A stretch of 47,254 bases of DNA from Paracoccaceae bacterium (GCA_002402045.2 NVUX02000069.1:1-47254), one strand, 5' to 3'. Positions 22,128-31,885 are shown, counted from the first letter of the stretch. A program made the numbers and translations. The notes: generated from the letters alone by a model not told the origin.

Positions 22128-22661
22128 CTAGGTGATTTTTGCCACCTGAGTGAATTCGAGTTCAACCGGCGTAGCCCGGCCAAAAATAGATACGGTCACT
22201 TTGAGGCGGGCGTTATCTTGATCCACATCCTCAACCATGCCCGAGAAGCCTTCAAACGGGCCGTCGATCACATTAACTTGCTCACCGATATCAAAGAAAA
22301 TCAGGTTACGCGGCGCTTCGGCGCTCTCGTCAACCTGATTCAATATGCGAGCCACCTCGGCATCGCGCATCGGCGACGGGGTGTTTTGCGCGCCCAAAAA
22401 TCCGGTCACGCGGTTAATATTGTTGATCGCGTGGTAAGCGCGGTCGGTCATTTCCATTTTCACCAGCACATAGCCCGGCATAAAGCGCCGCTCACGGGTT
22501 ACTTTTTTACCACGGCGCATCTCCAGAACTTCTTCTGTAGGCACCAAAACCTGCTCGATTTCGTCCTCAAGGCCCTTTTGTACAATTGCCTCTTCAATCG
22601 CTTCTGCGATCTTCTTTTCGAAATTCGAAAGGACGCTTACCGAATACCAGCGTTTCGCCAT
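22128..22661 (-). CDS. nusG: transcription termination/antitermination factor NusG
   Basis: NusG binds RNA polymerase, suppresses pausing and links to Rho or S10. I place the start at the ATG at 22661 (MAKRWYSVSVLSNFEKK), giving 177 residues. A longer frame adds 12 non-conserved residues. The NGN domain contains RRFMPGYVLVKM (about residues 58-69) and the KOW domain contains VIDGPFEGFSGMVEDVDQDNARLKV near 130-150. The ribosome binding site is somewhat distant (GAAGG, about 11 bases). It sits between secE and rplK. Confidence 0.96.
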   Translation of the reverse strand: MAKRWYSVSVLSNFEKKIAEAIEEAIVQKGLEDEIEQVLVPTEEVLEMRRGKKVTRERRFMPGYVLVKMEMTDRAYHAINNINRVTGFLGAQNTPSPMRDAEVARILNQVDESAEAPRNLIFFDIGEQVNVIDGPFEGFSGMVEDVDQDNARLKVTVSIFGRATPVELEFTQVAKIT

Positions 22662-22819
22662 TTTTTTCAGTGCCTTCAATGCTGTGGCTTGCGCCACGAT
22701 TTAACTAAAATATTCAAGAGCTTACGCCCCGCCGCCCAAACAGAACAAAGCGCGCCGACGAATCGAAGCGCGCATGTCTTGGGTGGAAGCTCTGCCTATA
22801 GCCGCAAAACCCGCCTAGA

Positions 22820-23020
22820 TCAAGAGGAAGCGACCGCCAAAATGCCTTCCAGCCCTGAGCGGATCAGCAGATCTACCAGAAAGAAAAAGATCGCCGCGAA
22901 AAATGCCATGGCAAACACCATGGCGGTGGTTAGCAGGGTTTCGCGCCGCGTGGGCCACACAACCTTGGAAACTTCCGAGCGGACTTGCTGGATAAACTGG
23001 AACGGATTTGCCTTTGCCAT
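22820..23020 (-). CDS. secE: preprotein translocase subunit SecE
   Basis: SecE clamps the SecY channel. The 66 residues are the short single-membrane-helix form typical of most bacteria. An amphipathic N-terminal helix with QQVRSEVSKVVWPTRRETLLTT is followed by one hydrophobic segment at about residues 33-50. It is the first gene of the secE-nusG-rpl-rpo unit, 30 bases from the inferred transcription start. Confidence 0.97.
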   Translation of the reverse strand: MAKANPFQFIQQVRSEVSKVVWPTRRETLLTTAMVFAMAFFAAIFFFLVDLLIRSGLEGILAVASS

Positions 23021-23056
23021 ACGAGGCTCCTGAATCGGGTAAATAGGATTTGATCA

Positions 23057-23085
23057 CAGATACGCACTCATCAGATAAAGTGCAA
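23057..23085 (-). promoter_or_regulatory. promoter of secE-nusG operon
   Basis: On the minus strand TTGCAC (23080-23085) and TATCTG (23057-23062) are 17 bases apart, about 37 bases upstream of the secE start. An AGGAGCC ribosome binding site precedes the ATG. No tRNA-Trp or second tuf gene, often found upstream of secE in related bacteria, is present in the adjacent sequence. Confidence 0.6.
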
Positions 23086-23139
23086 GCCCTTGAGGCAAAG
23101 CTCGAAACGCCCAAGGCCTGAATACCTGCCATTTCTTTC

Positions 23140-23543
23140 CTACATTTCTCTAACAATACGAAAACCGACATTACTGGATCTGCGTGTTTCTTTCCCACCA
23201 CCTGTATTCGCGGGCCGCGCTAGGTCACCTCATTTCGACCCATGGCGATGGGTAAGTCAATGATAACCTCACGATCAGAACTTTCACGCAACCAGCCCAC
23301 AGGTTCGCCGGGCTCTGGATTGAAAACACGCCGGTAAAAATCTGCTGACTATTCCAATGGCGCGCCTATGATAATACTGCCCGCAGGCAAAACGATCACC
23401 TCTGGGCAATCCGCGCATTCTTGAAACATCTCCAGCGGGGCAAGCTCACGGCCATCGGCAAACACTTGGCGTTGCTCCGCAACCGCCACCGTGGCAGCCC
23501 AAAGCAACATGCCGGTCAAAAATCGGTTTATCGAGATAGACAT
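23140..23543 (-). pseudogene. degraded formylglycine-generating-enzyme (SUMF1-like) family gene
   Basis: The minus strand from 23543 encodes a likely secreted N-terminus (MSISINRFLTGMLLWAATVAVA) and CADCPEVIVLPAGSIIIGAP, the classical start of the FGE/SUMF1 fold. The frame then meets a TAG (23349-23351) but stays meaningful in the same frame (NPEPGEPVGW, then IDLPIAMGRNEVT, matching the family's AMGxxEVT). A second TAG follows at once. About 35 bases further, in another frame, the family's C-terminal signature (GGKETRRSSNVGFRIVREM) ends at 23140. The catalytic middle is missing. I see an in-frame nonsense codon plus a large internal deletion. A short 64-residue product could still be made. 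Confidence 0.8.
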
Positions 23544-23758
23544 AAACGCCCCTTGTATCGGTTATATTTCCAGCGCGATGCAACAGCCAGAACGCCGGAT
23601 TTTTCACCGCCATTCCCGCAATGGCTGAAATTGATTAATTTGACAGTGCATGCGGCGCATATTGGCTACCCAATAAAGGCTTGAGCCTTGGGAAACTGCG
23701 CCCGTCACACTTTAGAAAAACAAAATCACACCCCGTTTCGAAAACAAATTTTTATTAA

Positions 23759-23772
23759 TTGATTGAGATCAA
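23759..23772 (+). promoter_or_regulatory. FNR/DNR-type box upstream of the nos operon
   Basis: TTGAT-TGAG-ATCAA is a perfect dyad matching the consensus of FNR-type regulators (FnrL, DNR, NnrR). It is 63 bases upstream of the first gene of the nos run. A -10-like TATGCT at 23800-23805 would put the box near -46 (or TACTAA at 23792 near -38), roughly the distance expected for FNR-type activation. This predicts induction under low oxygen and/or nitric oxide. Which regulator binds cannot be told from the box. Confidence 0.85.
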
Positions 23773-23834
23773 ATAGCCCTCGGCAACTGTCTACTAAAGT
23801 ATGCTGAATTTACTAAACACGTGAGTCGAGTTTG

Positions 23835-24296
23835 ATGCGCCCGCCCCTAACCTTCAGCTTCCAACGCCCCCCTTCGGTGGTGCCTTCGCTATTGGCGATG
23901 GTTGCGGCTGTTATGATGCTGTTTGGGCAATCCTTGGCCGTTGGGGCGGTTCAAAGCTCAAGCGGCATTTGGATCGAGGTCTGCGGGGGCGACGGCACAA
24001 AGATGGTGCAAACCGAAGCCCCGTCTCCGACAAGTGATTGCTCTCATTGTGATTATTGCGTCGTTCAGTTTTCAGCCAATTCCTTTGGGCCGCCTGCGCC
24101 CTTCCTTTTCAGCCCCTCGCCGGTCTTTACCGCTGTTCAGTTTATAACTGTCAGTAAAAATTCCACCCCTGGGGCCGAGCAATTTTGGGCGGCCAATCGT
24201 GGACCGCCGTTAGCAAGTGAAGCAAACATGACATCAATGACTGCCCTCTGGGCCGCTATGACCATCCCTGCACAACGGGGGAACTCATGGCTATAA
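23835..24296 (+). CDS. small exported cysteine-containing protein, DUF2946-like, upstream of nosR
   Basis: The 153-residue product starts at the ATG at 23835 (a TTG lies one codon upstream). It has a hydrophobic segment at about residues 16-38, likely a signal anchor or signal peptide, then EVCGGDGTKMV, a SDCSHCDYCVV cluster and a late AANRGPP motif. That order (C-x-GDG, CxxC, then RxPP) resembles DUF2946 proteins, often found near copper and metal functions. The tie is by pattern only. It overlaps nosR by ten bases, so co-translation is likely. A copper or NosR-related periplasmic role is inference. Confidence 0.6.
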   Translation: MRPPLTFSFQRPPSVVPSLLAMVAAVMMLFGQSLAVGAVQSSSGIWIEVCGGDGTKMVQTEAPSPTSDCSHCDYCVVQFSANSFGPPAPFLFSPSPVFTAVQFITVSKNSTPGAEQFWAANRGPPLASEANMTSMTALWAAMTIPAQRGNSWL

Positions 24297-26488
24297 TATC
24301 GCGCCTCAGCGCCACCTTCACCCTTATTTTAGCGCTTATATTGGCCAGCACCCTTGCTCGTGCCGATGGCCCGCCGATCATTTCACAATTCGTAACAGAA
24401 GTGCCCGCCAGTGAATTGGTGGAGGGCGCAACCGCTTACGGCGCGATGCTGGAAGCCGTGCCGGTGGTGCCGCTGCTGAACGGCTCGGAACTGCTGGGCT
24501 ACGCCTATATTACCTCCGATTTTGTGGGCACCACGGGTTACTCAGGCAAGCCCATTCATATGATGGTGGCGATAGATCTGGACGCCAAATTGCTGCGCGC
24601 CGAGCTGGTGGAACACCACGAGCCGATTGTGCTGATCGGTATTCCCGAAAGCAAAATTCGGGCGATGACCGAGGCGTATATCGGCATGGATATTGTGGCG
24701 GAAGCCGCTGCTGAGGGCGTGGGCCATGATGTGGAAATCATATCCGGCGCGACCGTCACCATTATGATCATTGATGATTCAATCGTGCGGGCAAGCATTA
24801 AAGTAGCACGCGCACTTGGCCTTGGTGGGCTGGATAACAGTGCTGCCGAACGGGGGCCGACCCATGTGCTGAATATGGAAGAAGCGGCTATTTATGACTG
24901 GGGCACATTGGTAGGTGACGGCTCTGTGCGCCGCCTCACGATTGATGTTGGCCAGATCAACGAAGCCTTTACCGCCACGGGAGACCCGCGCGTGGAAAGA
25001 TATGCCGAAAAAGGCGAGCCCGAGGACACCTATATTGACCTCAACCTCGCGCTGGTTTCGGCCCCCGGCATTGGCCTGAGCCTGCTGGGCGAGAATGAGT
25101 ATAATAACCTGACCGAATGGATGGAAGAAGGCGATAACGCCATAATGCTGACTGGCCGCGGGATTTATTCCTTTAAGGGCTCAGGCTATGTGCGTGGTGG
25201 TATTTTTGACCGTATCCAGCTGGTGCAGGGCGATATTTCGGTGCGGTTCCGTGACCGGCAAAACCGCCGCATTCGGGTGGTGGCTGCCGAGGGTGCGCCC
25301 CACTTTACCGAGATGGATGTTTTTAAAATTCCGGCAGATGCGGGCTTTGATCCAACCAAACCTTTCCGCATTCAGCTGCTCACCCAGCGCCCCGTTGGCG
25401 CGATTGAGAAAACCTTTCTGACCTATGATCTGGGCTATAATGTGCCGCCGCGCTACCTAACCGCGCTGGCCGCACCGCAGGCCCCCATATTGGAAGACGC
25501 CGAATCGGATGCACAAGCGCGCTCAATGCTTTGGAAGCGTATTTGGAAAAACAAAAAGGTCGAAATCGGGCTGCTGATCGGGATGCTCACCGTGCTGACG
25601 GGGGTTTTCTTCTTCCAGTTCCAAGCCACCCGCCATGCGCGCGCGTTTTACTGGTTCCGCATGAGCTTCTTGGCCATGACCCTCGGCTTCCTCGGCTTTG
25701 CCCAAAACGCCCAGCTTTCGGTGGTAAACCTGATGGCGCTCGGGGCCTCGCTCCGCAGTGGTTTTGGCTGGGATGCCTTCTTAATGGACCCCTTGGTCTT
25801 TATCCTCTGGGTTTCTGTGGCGGTTACCATCCTGTTTTGGGGCCGTGGCGGCTATTGCGGCTGGCTTTGCCCATTTGGCGCCATGCAAGAGATCACCAAC
25901 CAAATTGCGCGGTTCTTCAAAGTGCCACAATGGACCCTGCCTTGGGGCCTGCACGAGCGCCTTTGGCCGCTTAAGTACATGATCTTCCTCGGGCTATTCG
26001 GGCTTTCTCTAGTCTCAATGTCGCTTGCGGAGTATTTTGCCGAGGTTGAGCCGTTCAAAACCTCGATCATCCTGAAATTCGCCCGCGAATGGCCGTTTGT
26101 GCTGTTTGCCACCGTAATTCTGGGCATTGGCCTGTTTGTTGAGCGCTTTTATTGCCGCTATCTTTGCCCCCTAGGCGCGGCGCTGGCCATTCCCGGCCGG
26201 TTGCGGATGTTTGACTGGCTCAAGCGCTACAAAGAATGCGGTTCACCGTGCCAGACCTGCGCCAACGAGTGCTTTGTGCAGGCCATCCACCCCACTGGTG
26301 AGATTAACCCGAATGAGTGCCTGTCCTGCCTGCATTGTCAGGTGGATTATCAGGACCACAGTATTTGCCCCGTTGTTATTAAGAAAGACAAACGGCGGGC
26401 CAAGATGGCCCAGAGCAGCTCAGACAGCGCTCTGGACCGATTAACCAACCACCCTAATGCTTCAACTAAGGAGAAGGCTAATGGCTAA
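24287..26488 (+). CDS. nosR: NosR, membrane flavo/iron-sulfur protein for nitrous oxide reduction
   Basis: NosR supports nos expression and electron flow or maturation of NosZ. The 733 residues show the full domain set. A signal peptide (about 1-26) precedes a periplasmic FMN-binding domain with the covalent-flavin motif SGATVT (153-158). Several membrane helices follow (about 415-620) with two cytoplasm-facing CxxxCP motifs ([16 protein letters not shown]), and then a ferredoxin-like tail ([12 protein letters not shown] and CLSCLHCQ). The start ATG lies behind GGGGGAA. It overlaps nosZ by eight bases. NosX downstream is the likely FMN transferase for this motif. Confidence 0.97.
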   Translation: MAIISRLSATFTLILALILASTLARADGPPIISQFVTEVPASELVEGATAYGAMLEAVPVVPLLNGSELLGYAYITSDFVGTTGYSGKPIHMMVAIDLDAKLLRAELVEHHEPIVLIGIPESKIRAMTEAYIGMDIVAEAAAEGVGHDVEIISGATVTIMIIDDSIVRASIKVARALGLGGLDNSAAERGPTHVLNMEEAAIYDWGTLVGDGSVRRLTIDVGQINEAFTATGDPRVERYAEKGEPEDTYIDLNLALVSAPGIGLSLLGENEYNNLTEWMEEGDNAIMLTGRGIYSFKGSGYVRGGIFDRIQLVQGDISVRFRDRQNRRIRVVAAEGAPHFTEMDVFKIPADAGFDPTKPFRIQLLTQRPVGAIEKTFLTYDLGYNVPPRYLTALAAPQAPILEDAESDAQARSMLWKRIWKNKKVEIGLLIGMLTVLTGVFFFQFQATRHARAFYWFRMSFLAMTLGFLGFAQNAQLSVVNLMALGASLRSGFGWDAFLMDPLVFILWVSVAVTILFWGRGGYCGWLCPFGAMQEITNQIARFFKVPQWTLPWGLHERLWPLKYMIFLGLFGLSLVSMSLAEYFAEVEPFKTSIILKFAREWPFVLFATVILGIGLFVERFYCRYLCPLGAALAIPGRLRMFDWLKRYKECGSPCQTCANECFVQAIHPTGEINPNECLSCLHCQVDYQDHSICPVVIKKDKRRAKMAQSSSDSALDRLTNHPNASTKEKANG

Positions 26489-28394
26489 AGATAAACCAGA
26501 AACATGCGTAATTAAAGAGGGACTGACCCGGCGCGATATGCTGCTGAACGCACCCGCAGCGGGTGTTGCCGTAGGCGCGCTTGCCGTGGCTGCCGCCAGC
26601 ATGGGCGCAACGCCAGCCAACGCGTCTGGTGCCGAAGTAAACGTGGCCCCCGGCGAGCTGGATGAATATTACGGCTTTTGGTCTTCAGGCCAAGCGGGCG
26701 AAGTGCGCATTATGGGCGTGCCGTCCATGCGTGAGTTCATGCGTATTCCGGTTTTCAACCGTTGCTCGGCCACCGGCTGGGGCAGCACCAATGAATCGCT
26801 CAAGATTCTGACTGAAAACCTGATGCCCGAAACCAAGGAGTTTCTTGCCAAGCGCGGCATGAAAGACTACGAAAACGGCGATTTGCACCACCCGCATATG
26901 TCTTTCACAGATGGCACCTATGACGGCCGCTTCCTGTTTATGAACGACAAAGCCAACACCCGTATTGCCCGTATTCGTATGGATGTAATGAAGTGTGACA
27001 AGATCATCGAGATCCCGAACGCGTCAGACATCCACGGCTTGCGCCCTCAAAAATTCCCGCGCACGGGCTACATTTTTGCCAATGGCGAGCACCGCGTACC
27101 GCTGGTAAATGACGGCACAAATATGGATGACGTAGAAAACTACGTTTCCATCTTTACCGCTGTTGATGGCGACACCATGGAAATTGCATGGCAGATCACC
27201 GTGACCGGCAACCTTGATAACACCGATTGTGATTATCAGGGCAAATACGCCATGTCGTCTTCCTATAACTCCGAAGGCGCGATTGAGCTTACGGGCATGA
27301 TGGAAGCCGAGATGGACCACGTTGTGGTCTTTAACATCGCGCGTATTGAGGCAGCTGTCGAGGCTGGCGAATACGAGATCTATAACGGTGTTAAAGTGCT
27401 GGACGGCAAAAAGGGCTCGGCGCTCACCGCCTATATCCCGATCCCGAACAGCCCACACGGCGTAAACACCGCTCCGGATGGCAAATACGTTATGGTCAAC
27501 GGCAAGCTTTCGCCAACCGTTTCGGTTATCGAATGGGCCAAGCTGGAGGCGGTATTTGAAGATGGCGCAGACCCGCGCTCGGTTGTTGTGGCTGAACCAG
27601 AGCTCGGCCTTGGGCCGCTCCACACAGCGTTTAACGGCAAGGGCGAGGCCTATACCACGCTTTTCCTTGATAGCCAGATTGTGCACTGGGATATCGACAA
27701 AGCTATTCGCCTTTATAACGGCGAAGACGTGGACCCGATCATCCAAAAAACGGACGTGATGTATCAGCCAGGCCATAACCACACTTCGATGGGTGAAACC
27801 AAAGAGGCCGATGGCAAGTGGTTGGTTACTTTGAACAAGTTCTCAAAAGACCGGTTCCTGAATACAGGCCCGCTGAAACCAGAGAACGACCAGCTGATCA
27901 ACATCCAAGACGGGGCGCTCGAAGTGGTGCATGATGGCCCGGCCTTTGCCGAACCGCATGACTGTATCATCGTACGCGCTGATATCGTGAAGCCGGTAAA
28001 TGTGTGGCCGGTGAATGACCCGATGTGGGCTGATGCCACGGCGCAAGCCAAAGCAGACGGCGTGGTGCTTGGGGATGACAGCAAAGTTATCCGTGAGGGC
28101 AACAAGGTTCGGGTTTACATGTGGTCTTCCGCGCCAACATTCTCGATGGAAGATTTCACCGTGAATCAGGGCGACGAAGTCACCATCTACATCACCAATA
28201 TTGATGATGTAGACGACCTGACCCACGGCTTCACCCTTGGCAACCACGGTGTGGCTATGGAAGTTGGCCCACAGGCAACAGCGTCTATCACCTTCACCGC
28301 TGACCGCCCCGGCGTTCATTGGTTCTATTGCCAGTGGTTCTGCCACGCGCTCCACATGGAGATGCGCGGCCGGATGCTGGTAAACCCTGCATAG
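26481..28394 (+). CDS. nosZ: nitrous oxide reductase, Tat-exported (clade I type)
   Basis: NosZ reduces N2O to N2 in the periplasm. The 637 residues begin with a twin-arginine signal ([13 protein letters not shown], cleavage after about residue 50). The seven-bladed propeller shows the histidine motifs of the CuZ centre: HHPHMSF, DIHGL, SPHGVN, GPLHTAF, GHNHTS and EPHD. The C-terminal cupredoxin domain has the CuA motif [15 protein letters not shown] at 26481 is chosen for its GGAGAAGG ribosome binding site. All copper ligands I looked for are present, so it should be functional. Confidence 0.98.
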   Translation: MAKDKPETCVIKEGLTRRDMLLNAPAAGVAVGALAVAAASMGATPANASGAEVNVAPGELDEYYGFWSSGQAGEVRIMGVPSMREFMRIPVFNRCSATGWGSTNESLKILTENLMPETKEFLAKRGMKDYENGDLHHPHMSFTDGTYDGRFLFMNDKANTRIARIRMDVMKCDKIIEIPNASDIHGLRPQKFPRTGYIFANGEHRVPLVNDGTNMDDVENYVSIFTAVDGDTMEIAWQITVTGNLDNTDCDYQGKYAMSSSYNSEGAIELTGMMEAEMDHVVVFNIARIEAAVEAGEYEIYNGVKVLDGKKGSALTAYIPIPNSPHGVNTAPDGKYVMVNGKLSPTVSVIEWAKLEAVFEDGADPRSVVVAEPELGLGPLHTAFNGKGEAYTTLFLDSQIVHWDIDKAIRLYNGEDVDPIIQKTDVMYQPGHNHTSMGETKEADGKWLVTLNKFSKDRFLNTGPLKPENDQLINIQDGALEVVHDGPAFAEPHDCIIVRADIVKPVNVWPVNDPMWADATAQAKADGVVLGDDSKVIREGNKVRVYMWSSAPTFSMEDFTVNQGDEVTIYITNIDDVDDLTHGFTLGNHGVAMEVGPQATASITFTADRPGVHWFYCQWFCHALHMEMRGRMLVNPA

Positions 28395-28402
28395 GAGCTG
28401 AC

Positions 28403-29659
28403 ATGATCCGCGCGCTTGCTTTTGTTATCTTTATGGTTCCGGCTTTGGCCGGTGCCGAAGAGGTGGCCGTGCCACCCGAGGCCGGCGCGCTGATTATGGC
28501 GATTGAAAATGCGGGGGCGGGGGATATCCTCCGCCTCAGCGAAAACGCCCTCTATGAGGGGTCTATTCTTATTTCAATTCCGCTGACGATACTCGGCAAC
28601 GGGGCCACGATTGATGGCCAAGGCACAGGCTCGGTTATTACCGTAACCGCCGAGGGCGTAACCCTGCGCGGCCTTACGGTGCTTGGCTCTGGCTCAGGCG
28701 GCGAAGGCTTGGATGCGGGCATTACGCTGAGCAAAACCGCCGTTGGTGCTGTGGTGGAGGGCAACCGCGTGTTGCTGAATTTGATCGGCATTGATGTGCA
28801 CGGCGCACAGGATTCGCTGATCTCCGGCAATTACATCGAGGGCCGCCAAGATAGGCGTATGAACGACCGTGGCAACGGCATTTACGTTTGGAACGCGCCC
28901 GGCACCCGGGTGATCGGCAATGATGTGCGCTATGGCCGTGACGGGGTGTTTGTGAACGTCTCGCGTGACAACCAATTCATCGGCAACCGCTTCCGCGACC
29001 TGCGCTTTGCCATCCATTATATGTATGCCAACAACTCCGTGGTTTCCGGTAATATCTCTGAAAACAACCACCTTGGCTTTGCGATTATGTATTCTGACAA
29101 TGTGCTGATCGAAGGGAATTATTCCCTCAATGATCGCGACCACGGCCTGATGATGAACTATACCAACAAGGGCGAAGTGCTAAATAACACCATTCGCGGT
29201 GGCGGCGAAAAATGTGTGTTTATCTATAATGCGCACCGTAACCGCTTTGCAGGCAACCGCTTTGAAGGCTGCCAGATCGGCATTCACTTTACCGCTGGCT
29301 CCGAGCGCAACAGCTTTAGCGGCAACGCCTTTATCGGCAACCGCACGCAGGTTAAATATGTCGGCTCAACATGGGTTGAGTGGAGCGAAGAGGGCCTTGG
29401 CAATTATTGGTCAGACCACACGGCCTATGACCTCAACAATGATGGCATTGCCGATACAGCCTATCGCCCGAATGATATTATGGACCAAGTGCTCTGGAGC
29501 CAGCCCGCGGCAAAGGCCTTGCTTGGCTCACCCGCTGTGCAGCTCATCCGCTGGTCTCAATCGGCCTTTCCTGCCCTTCTGCCCGGCGGCGTGATTGATA
29601 GCGCGCCGTTGGTGCAGCCTAATTTCCCCGAAATCCCCGTATGGGAGGAGTTCGAATGA
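28403..29659 (+). CDS. nosD: NosD, periplasmic copper-processing accessory protein
   Basis: NosD works with the NosFY transporter in assembling the CuZ site of NosZ. The product is 418 residues with a signal peptide (MIRALAFVIFMVPALAGAEE). Parallel beta-helix repeats (CASH/PbH1 type) follow, visible as recurring G-N-x-I/V...N-x-F/I strands (residues about 60-330). Start ATG at 28403 follows GGAGCTGAC, eight bases after the nosZ stop. It overlaps nosF by four bases (ATGA). Confidence 0.96.
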   Translation: MIRALAFVIFMVPALAGAEEVAVPPEAGALIMAIENAGAGDILRLSENALYEGSILISIPLTILGNGATIDGQGTGSVITVTAEGVTLRGLTVLGSGSGGEGLDAGITLSKTAVGAVVEGNRVLLNLIGIDVHGAQDSLISGNYIEGRQDRRMNDRGNGIYVWNAPGTRVIGNDVRYGRDGVFVNVSRDNQFIGNRFRDLRFAIHYMYANNSVVSGNISENNHLGFAIMYSDNVLIEGNYSLNDRDHGLMMNYTNKGEVLNNTIRGGGEKCVFIYNAHRNRFAGNRFEGCQIGIHFTAGSERNSFSGNAFIGNRTQVKYVGSTWVEWSEEGLGNYWSDHTAYDLNNDGIADTAYRPNDIMDQVLWSQPAAKALLGSPAVQLIRWSQSAFPALLPGGVIDSAPLVQPNFPEIPVWEEFE

Positions 29660-30555
29660 CCGTTCTCGGTATAGAAAATGTTTCAAAATCTTATGGTGAC
29701 GTGCACTCGGTGCAAGGCGTGAGCCTGAACCTGAATGAAGGCGAGCGCGTGGCGCTGCTGGGCCATAACGGCGCAGGTAAAACCACGCTTATGCGTATGG
29801 TGCTCGGCCTCACCCCGCTCACTTCGGGCCGCATCTCTGTGCTTGGCCAGCCTCCCGGCACTCGCAAAGCCCGCACCGCCATTGGCTTTTTGCCCGAAAG
29901 CGTGGCCTTTCATGGCGCGCTTACGGGCCGTGAGCAGCTGCACCATTTTGCCCGGCTTAAAGGCGTGAAGCGCGCGGTGGCCGATGATTTGTTGGAGCGC
30001 GTTGGCCTCACCCATGCGATGAACCGCAAAATTCGCACCTATTCTAAAGGCATGCGGCAGCGCATTGGCCTCGCCCAAGCCCTGCTCGGCAAACCCCGCC
30101 TTGCCTTGCTTGACGAGCCAACCTCGGGCCTAGACCCAATTTCGCGCCACGAGTTTTACGACATCGTCGATGACCTCGCCAAAGGCGGCACTGCGGTGCT
30201 GCTCTCGTCCCACGCGCTCACCGAGCTGGAAAGCCGGACGGACCGGATTGCCATTATGTCTCAAGGGCATTTGTTGGCCAATGACAGCCTGAGTAACCTG
30301 CGCGAGGCGGCCCGCCTGCCAATTCAGGTCCGCGTGAAAGCCACGGCGGAAACCGCAGATGATGTGGCCGCGCGCCTTGGCGGCACACGGGTAAACGGCG
30401 CGTCTGTTGCGCTGGAAGTGCAGCAAGAAGGCAAGGTTTCGTTGCTCGGGCAAATCACGGGCCTCGGTGACCTCGTTAAAGATATTGACGTAACCCCCGC
30501 CAGCCTTGAAGATCTTTACCGCCATTACTCCGTGCCACAACAGGAGGGGAAATAA
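29656..30555 (+). CDS. nosF: NosF, ABC transporter ATP-binding protein for NosZ maturation
   Basis: The ATPase of the NosFY complex, proposed to move a sulfur species or otherwise act for CuZ assembly with NosD. The 299 residues contain Walker A GHNGAGKTT (36-44), the signature YSKGMRQRIGLAQ and Walker B LALLDEPTSGLDP. The ATG at 29656 overlaps the nosD stop (ATGA) behind GGGAGGAG. Its stop shares a base with the nosY start (TAATG). Confidence 0.96.
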   Translation: MTVLGIENVSKSYGDVHSVQGVSLNLNEGERVALLGHNGAGKTTLMRMVLGLTPLTSGRISVLGQPPGTRKARTAIGFLPESVAFHGALTGREQLHHFARLKGVKRAVADDLLERVGLTHAMNRKIRTYSKGMRQRIGLAQALLGKPRLALLDEPTSGLDPISRHEFYDIVDDLAKGGTAVLLSSHALTELESRTDRIAIMSQGHLLANDSLSNLREAARLPIQVRVKATAETADDVAARLGGTRVNGASVALEVQQEGKVSLLGQITGLGDLVKDIDVTPASLEDLYRHYSVPQQEGK

Positions 30556-31373
30556 TGTCCACCATTGCCATCGCCCGCATAGAACTGCTGATCGCCCGCC
30601 GCAATATGTGGGTGTTTACCTCGCTCATTCTGATGGGCCTGTTTTCCTCGGTGCTCACCCTTGCAGGCGGCGCGCCCACCGGCACGTTGGGCATAGACCC
30701 ACTCCTGATCGCCACCACCTCGATCACCACGCTTTCCGTCTATCTCATCCCGCTTATCGGCTTGCTGCTTTCGTTTGACGCTATCGCTGGCGAATCCGAG
30801 CGCGGCACGCTGGCCCTCAGCCTCACCTATCCGCTTTCTCGCGGCGAAATCCTGCTCGGAAAATTCATCGCGCACCTAATGGTGCTGGGGTTTGCCGTGG
30901 CCGTAGGGCTGGCGCTTACGGCGGGCCTGACCATCTGGAAATACGGCAGTGCAGACCTTAACTACCTGCCTTTACTCAAGCTTTTCGTTACCTCGCTAGC
31001 GCTCGGCGCGGCCTTCCTCGGCATTGGATACACCATTTCGGCACTGGCCAAACAAACCGGCGTGGCCTCGGGCATTGTCATCATTGTCTGGCTTATCTGC
31101 GTGGTGCTCTACGATCTTGGCCTGCTCGGTGCGCTGGTAGCCGATGGCGGCGGCACCTTCACCAAAAGCATATTCCCGTGGTTACTTGTCGCTAATCCCG
31201 CCGATGCCTTCCGCCTTATCAACATGCCCACCGAAACCGTTTCCACCCTCGCCACCGGCCTTGGCGCGGCAGGCCAAGCCTCAGGGTTCGCCCCCCAGCT
31301 CGCCTCGCTTCTGCTTTGGCCAGTTCTGGCGCTTAGCATGGCATGGGCCGCTTTCCGGAGGGTTGAACCATGA
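30555..31373 (+). CDS. nosY: NosY, ABC transporter membrane subunit
   Basis: Membrane partner of NosF. The 272 residues contain about six hydrophobic segments (near 20-45, 52-75, 100-130, 140-165, 172-195, 245-270). The conserved segment SFDAIAGESERGTLALSLTYPLSRGEILLGK between helices two and three is typical of NosY and ABC-2 permeases. It is coupled to nosF by TAATG and to nosL by an ATGA overlap. Confidence 0.96.
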   Translation: MSTIAIARIELLIARRNMWVFTSLILMGLFSSVLTLAGGAPTGTLGIDPLLIATTSITTLSVYLIPLIGLLLSFDAIAGESERGTLALSLTYPLSRGEILLGKFIAHLMVLGFAVAVGLALTAGLTIWKYGSADLNYLPLLKLFVTSLALGAAFLGIGYTISALAKQTGVASGIVIIVWLICVVLYDLGLLGALVADGGGTFTKSIFPWLLVANPADAFRLINMPTETVSTLATGLGAAGQASGFAPQLASLLLWPVLALSMAWAAFRRVEP

Positions 31374-31885
31374 TGAAATGGCCGCTTTTGGTGCTGGCCT
31401 TCCTGGCTGGCTGTAATGACGAGGTAAGCCGCGCGCTGCCCGCGCCGATGACGCTAAACGATGAGGCCGCTGGCTATTATTGCCAGATGGTTATTCTTGA
31501 ACATCAAGGCCCCAAAGCGCAACTTTTTCTTGATGGCATGATCGCACCCTTGTGGTTTTCACAAGTCCGAGACGGGCTTGCCTACCTCAAATCCCCCGAG
31601 CAAGAGGGGGTGATTATTGTGCTTTATGTCAACGATATGGGCGCGGCTATTAGCTATACCGAGCCGGGGGCCGATAACTGGATAAACGCGCAAGACGCGT
31701 TTTATGTGGTTGGATCTGACGCTGTTGGCGGCATGGGCGCGCCCGAGCTTGTGCCCTTTGGCACCGTTGAGCAAGCCGAAGAATTCGCAGCCGTTCATGG
31801 CGGCTCAGTGCAAAAACTAGACGAAATTTCTGCCGAAACTGTGCTCTCCCCCGTAGAGCTCAATTTGACCATTCCGGAGACCTGA
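31370..31885 (+). CDS. nosL: NosL, copper-binding outer-membrane-type lipoprotein
   Basis: NosL is a copper chaperone that hands Cu(I) to NosZ assembly. The 171 residues start with a lipoprotein signal ending in a lipobox (LAGC, Cys15). The conserved C-x-M motif (YYCQMVILEHQGPKAQLF) provides the metal site. It overlaps nosY by four bases, and nosX begins two bases after its stop. Two ATG codons are adjacent (31370 and 31373), and either may be used. Confidence 0.95.
   Translation: MMKWPLLVLAFLAGCNDEVSRALPAPMTLNDEAAGYYCQMVILEHQGPKAQLFLDGMIAPLWFSQVRDGLAYLKSPEQEGVIIVLYVNDMGAAISYTEPGADNWINAQDAFYVVGSDAVGGMGAPELVPFGTVEQAEEFAAVHGGSVQKLDEISAETVLSPVELNLTIPET

Noticed and set aside
22662-22697. N-terminal extension of nusG
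   Set aside because: The extra 12 residues do not belong to the NGN domain. MAKRWYSV is the normal NusG start.
23021-23140. tRNA-Trp expected upstream of secE
   Set aside because: I looked for a T-loop GGTTCRAATCC-type sequence and an acceptor stem on both strands and found none.
22815-23201. 128-codon minus-strand frame overlapping secE
   Set aside because: It overlaps secE in another frame and runs through the secE promoter and the pseudogene tail. No recognisable product.
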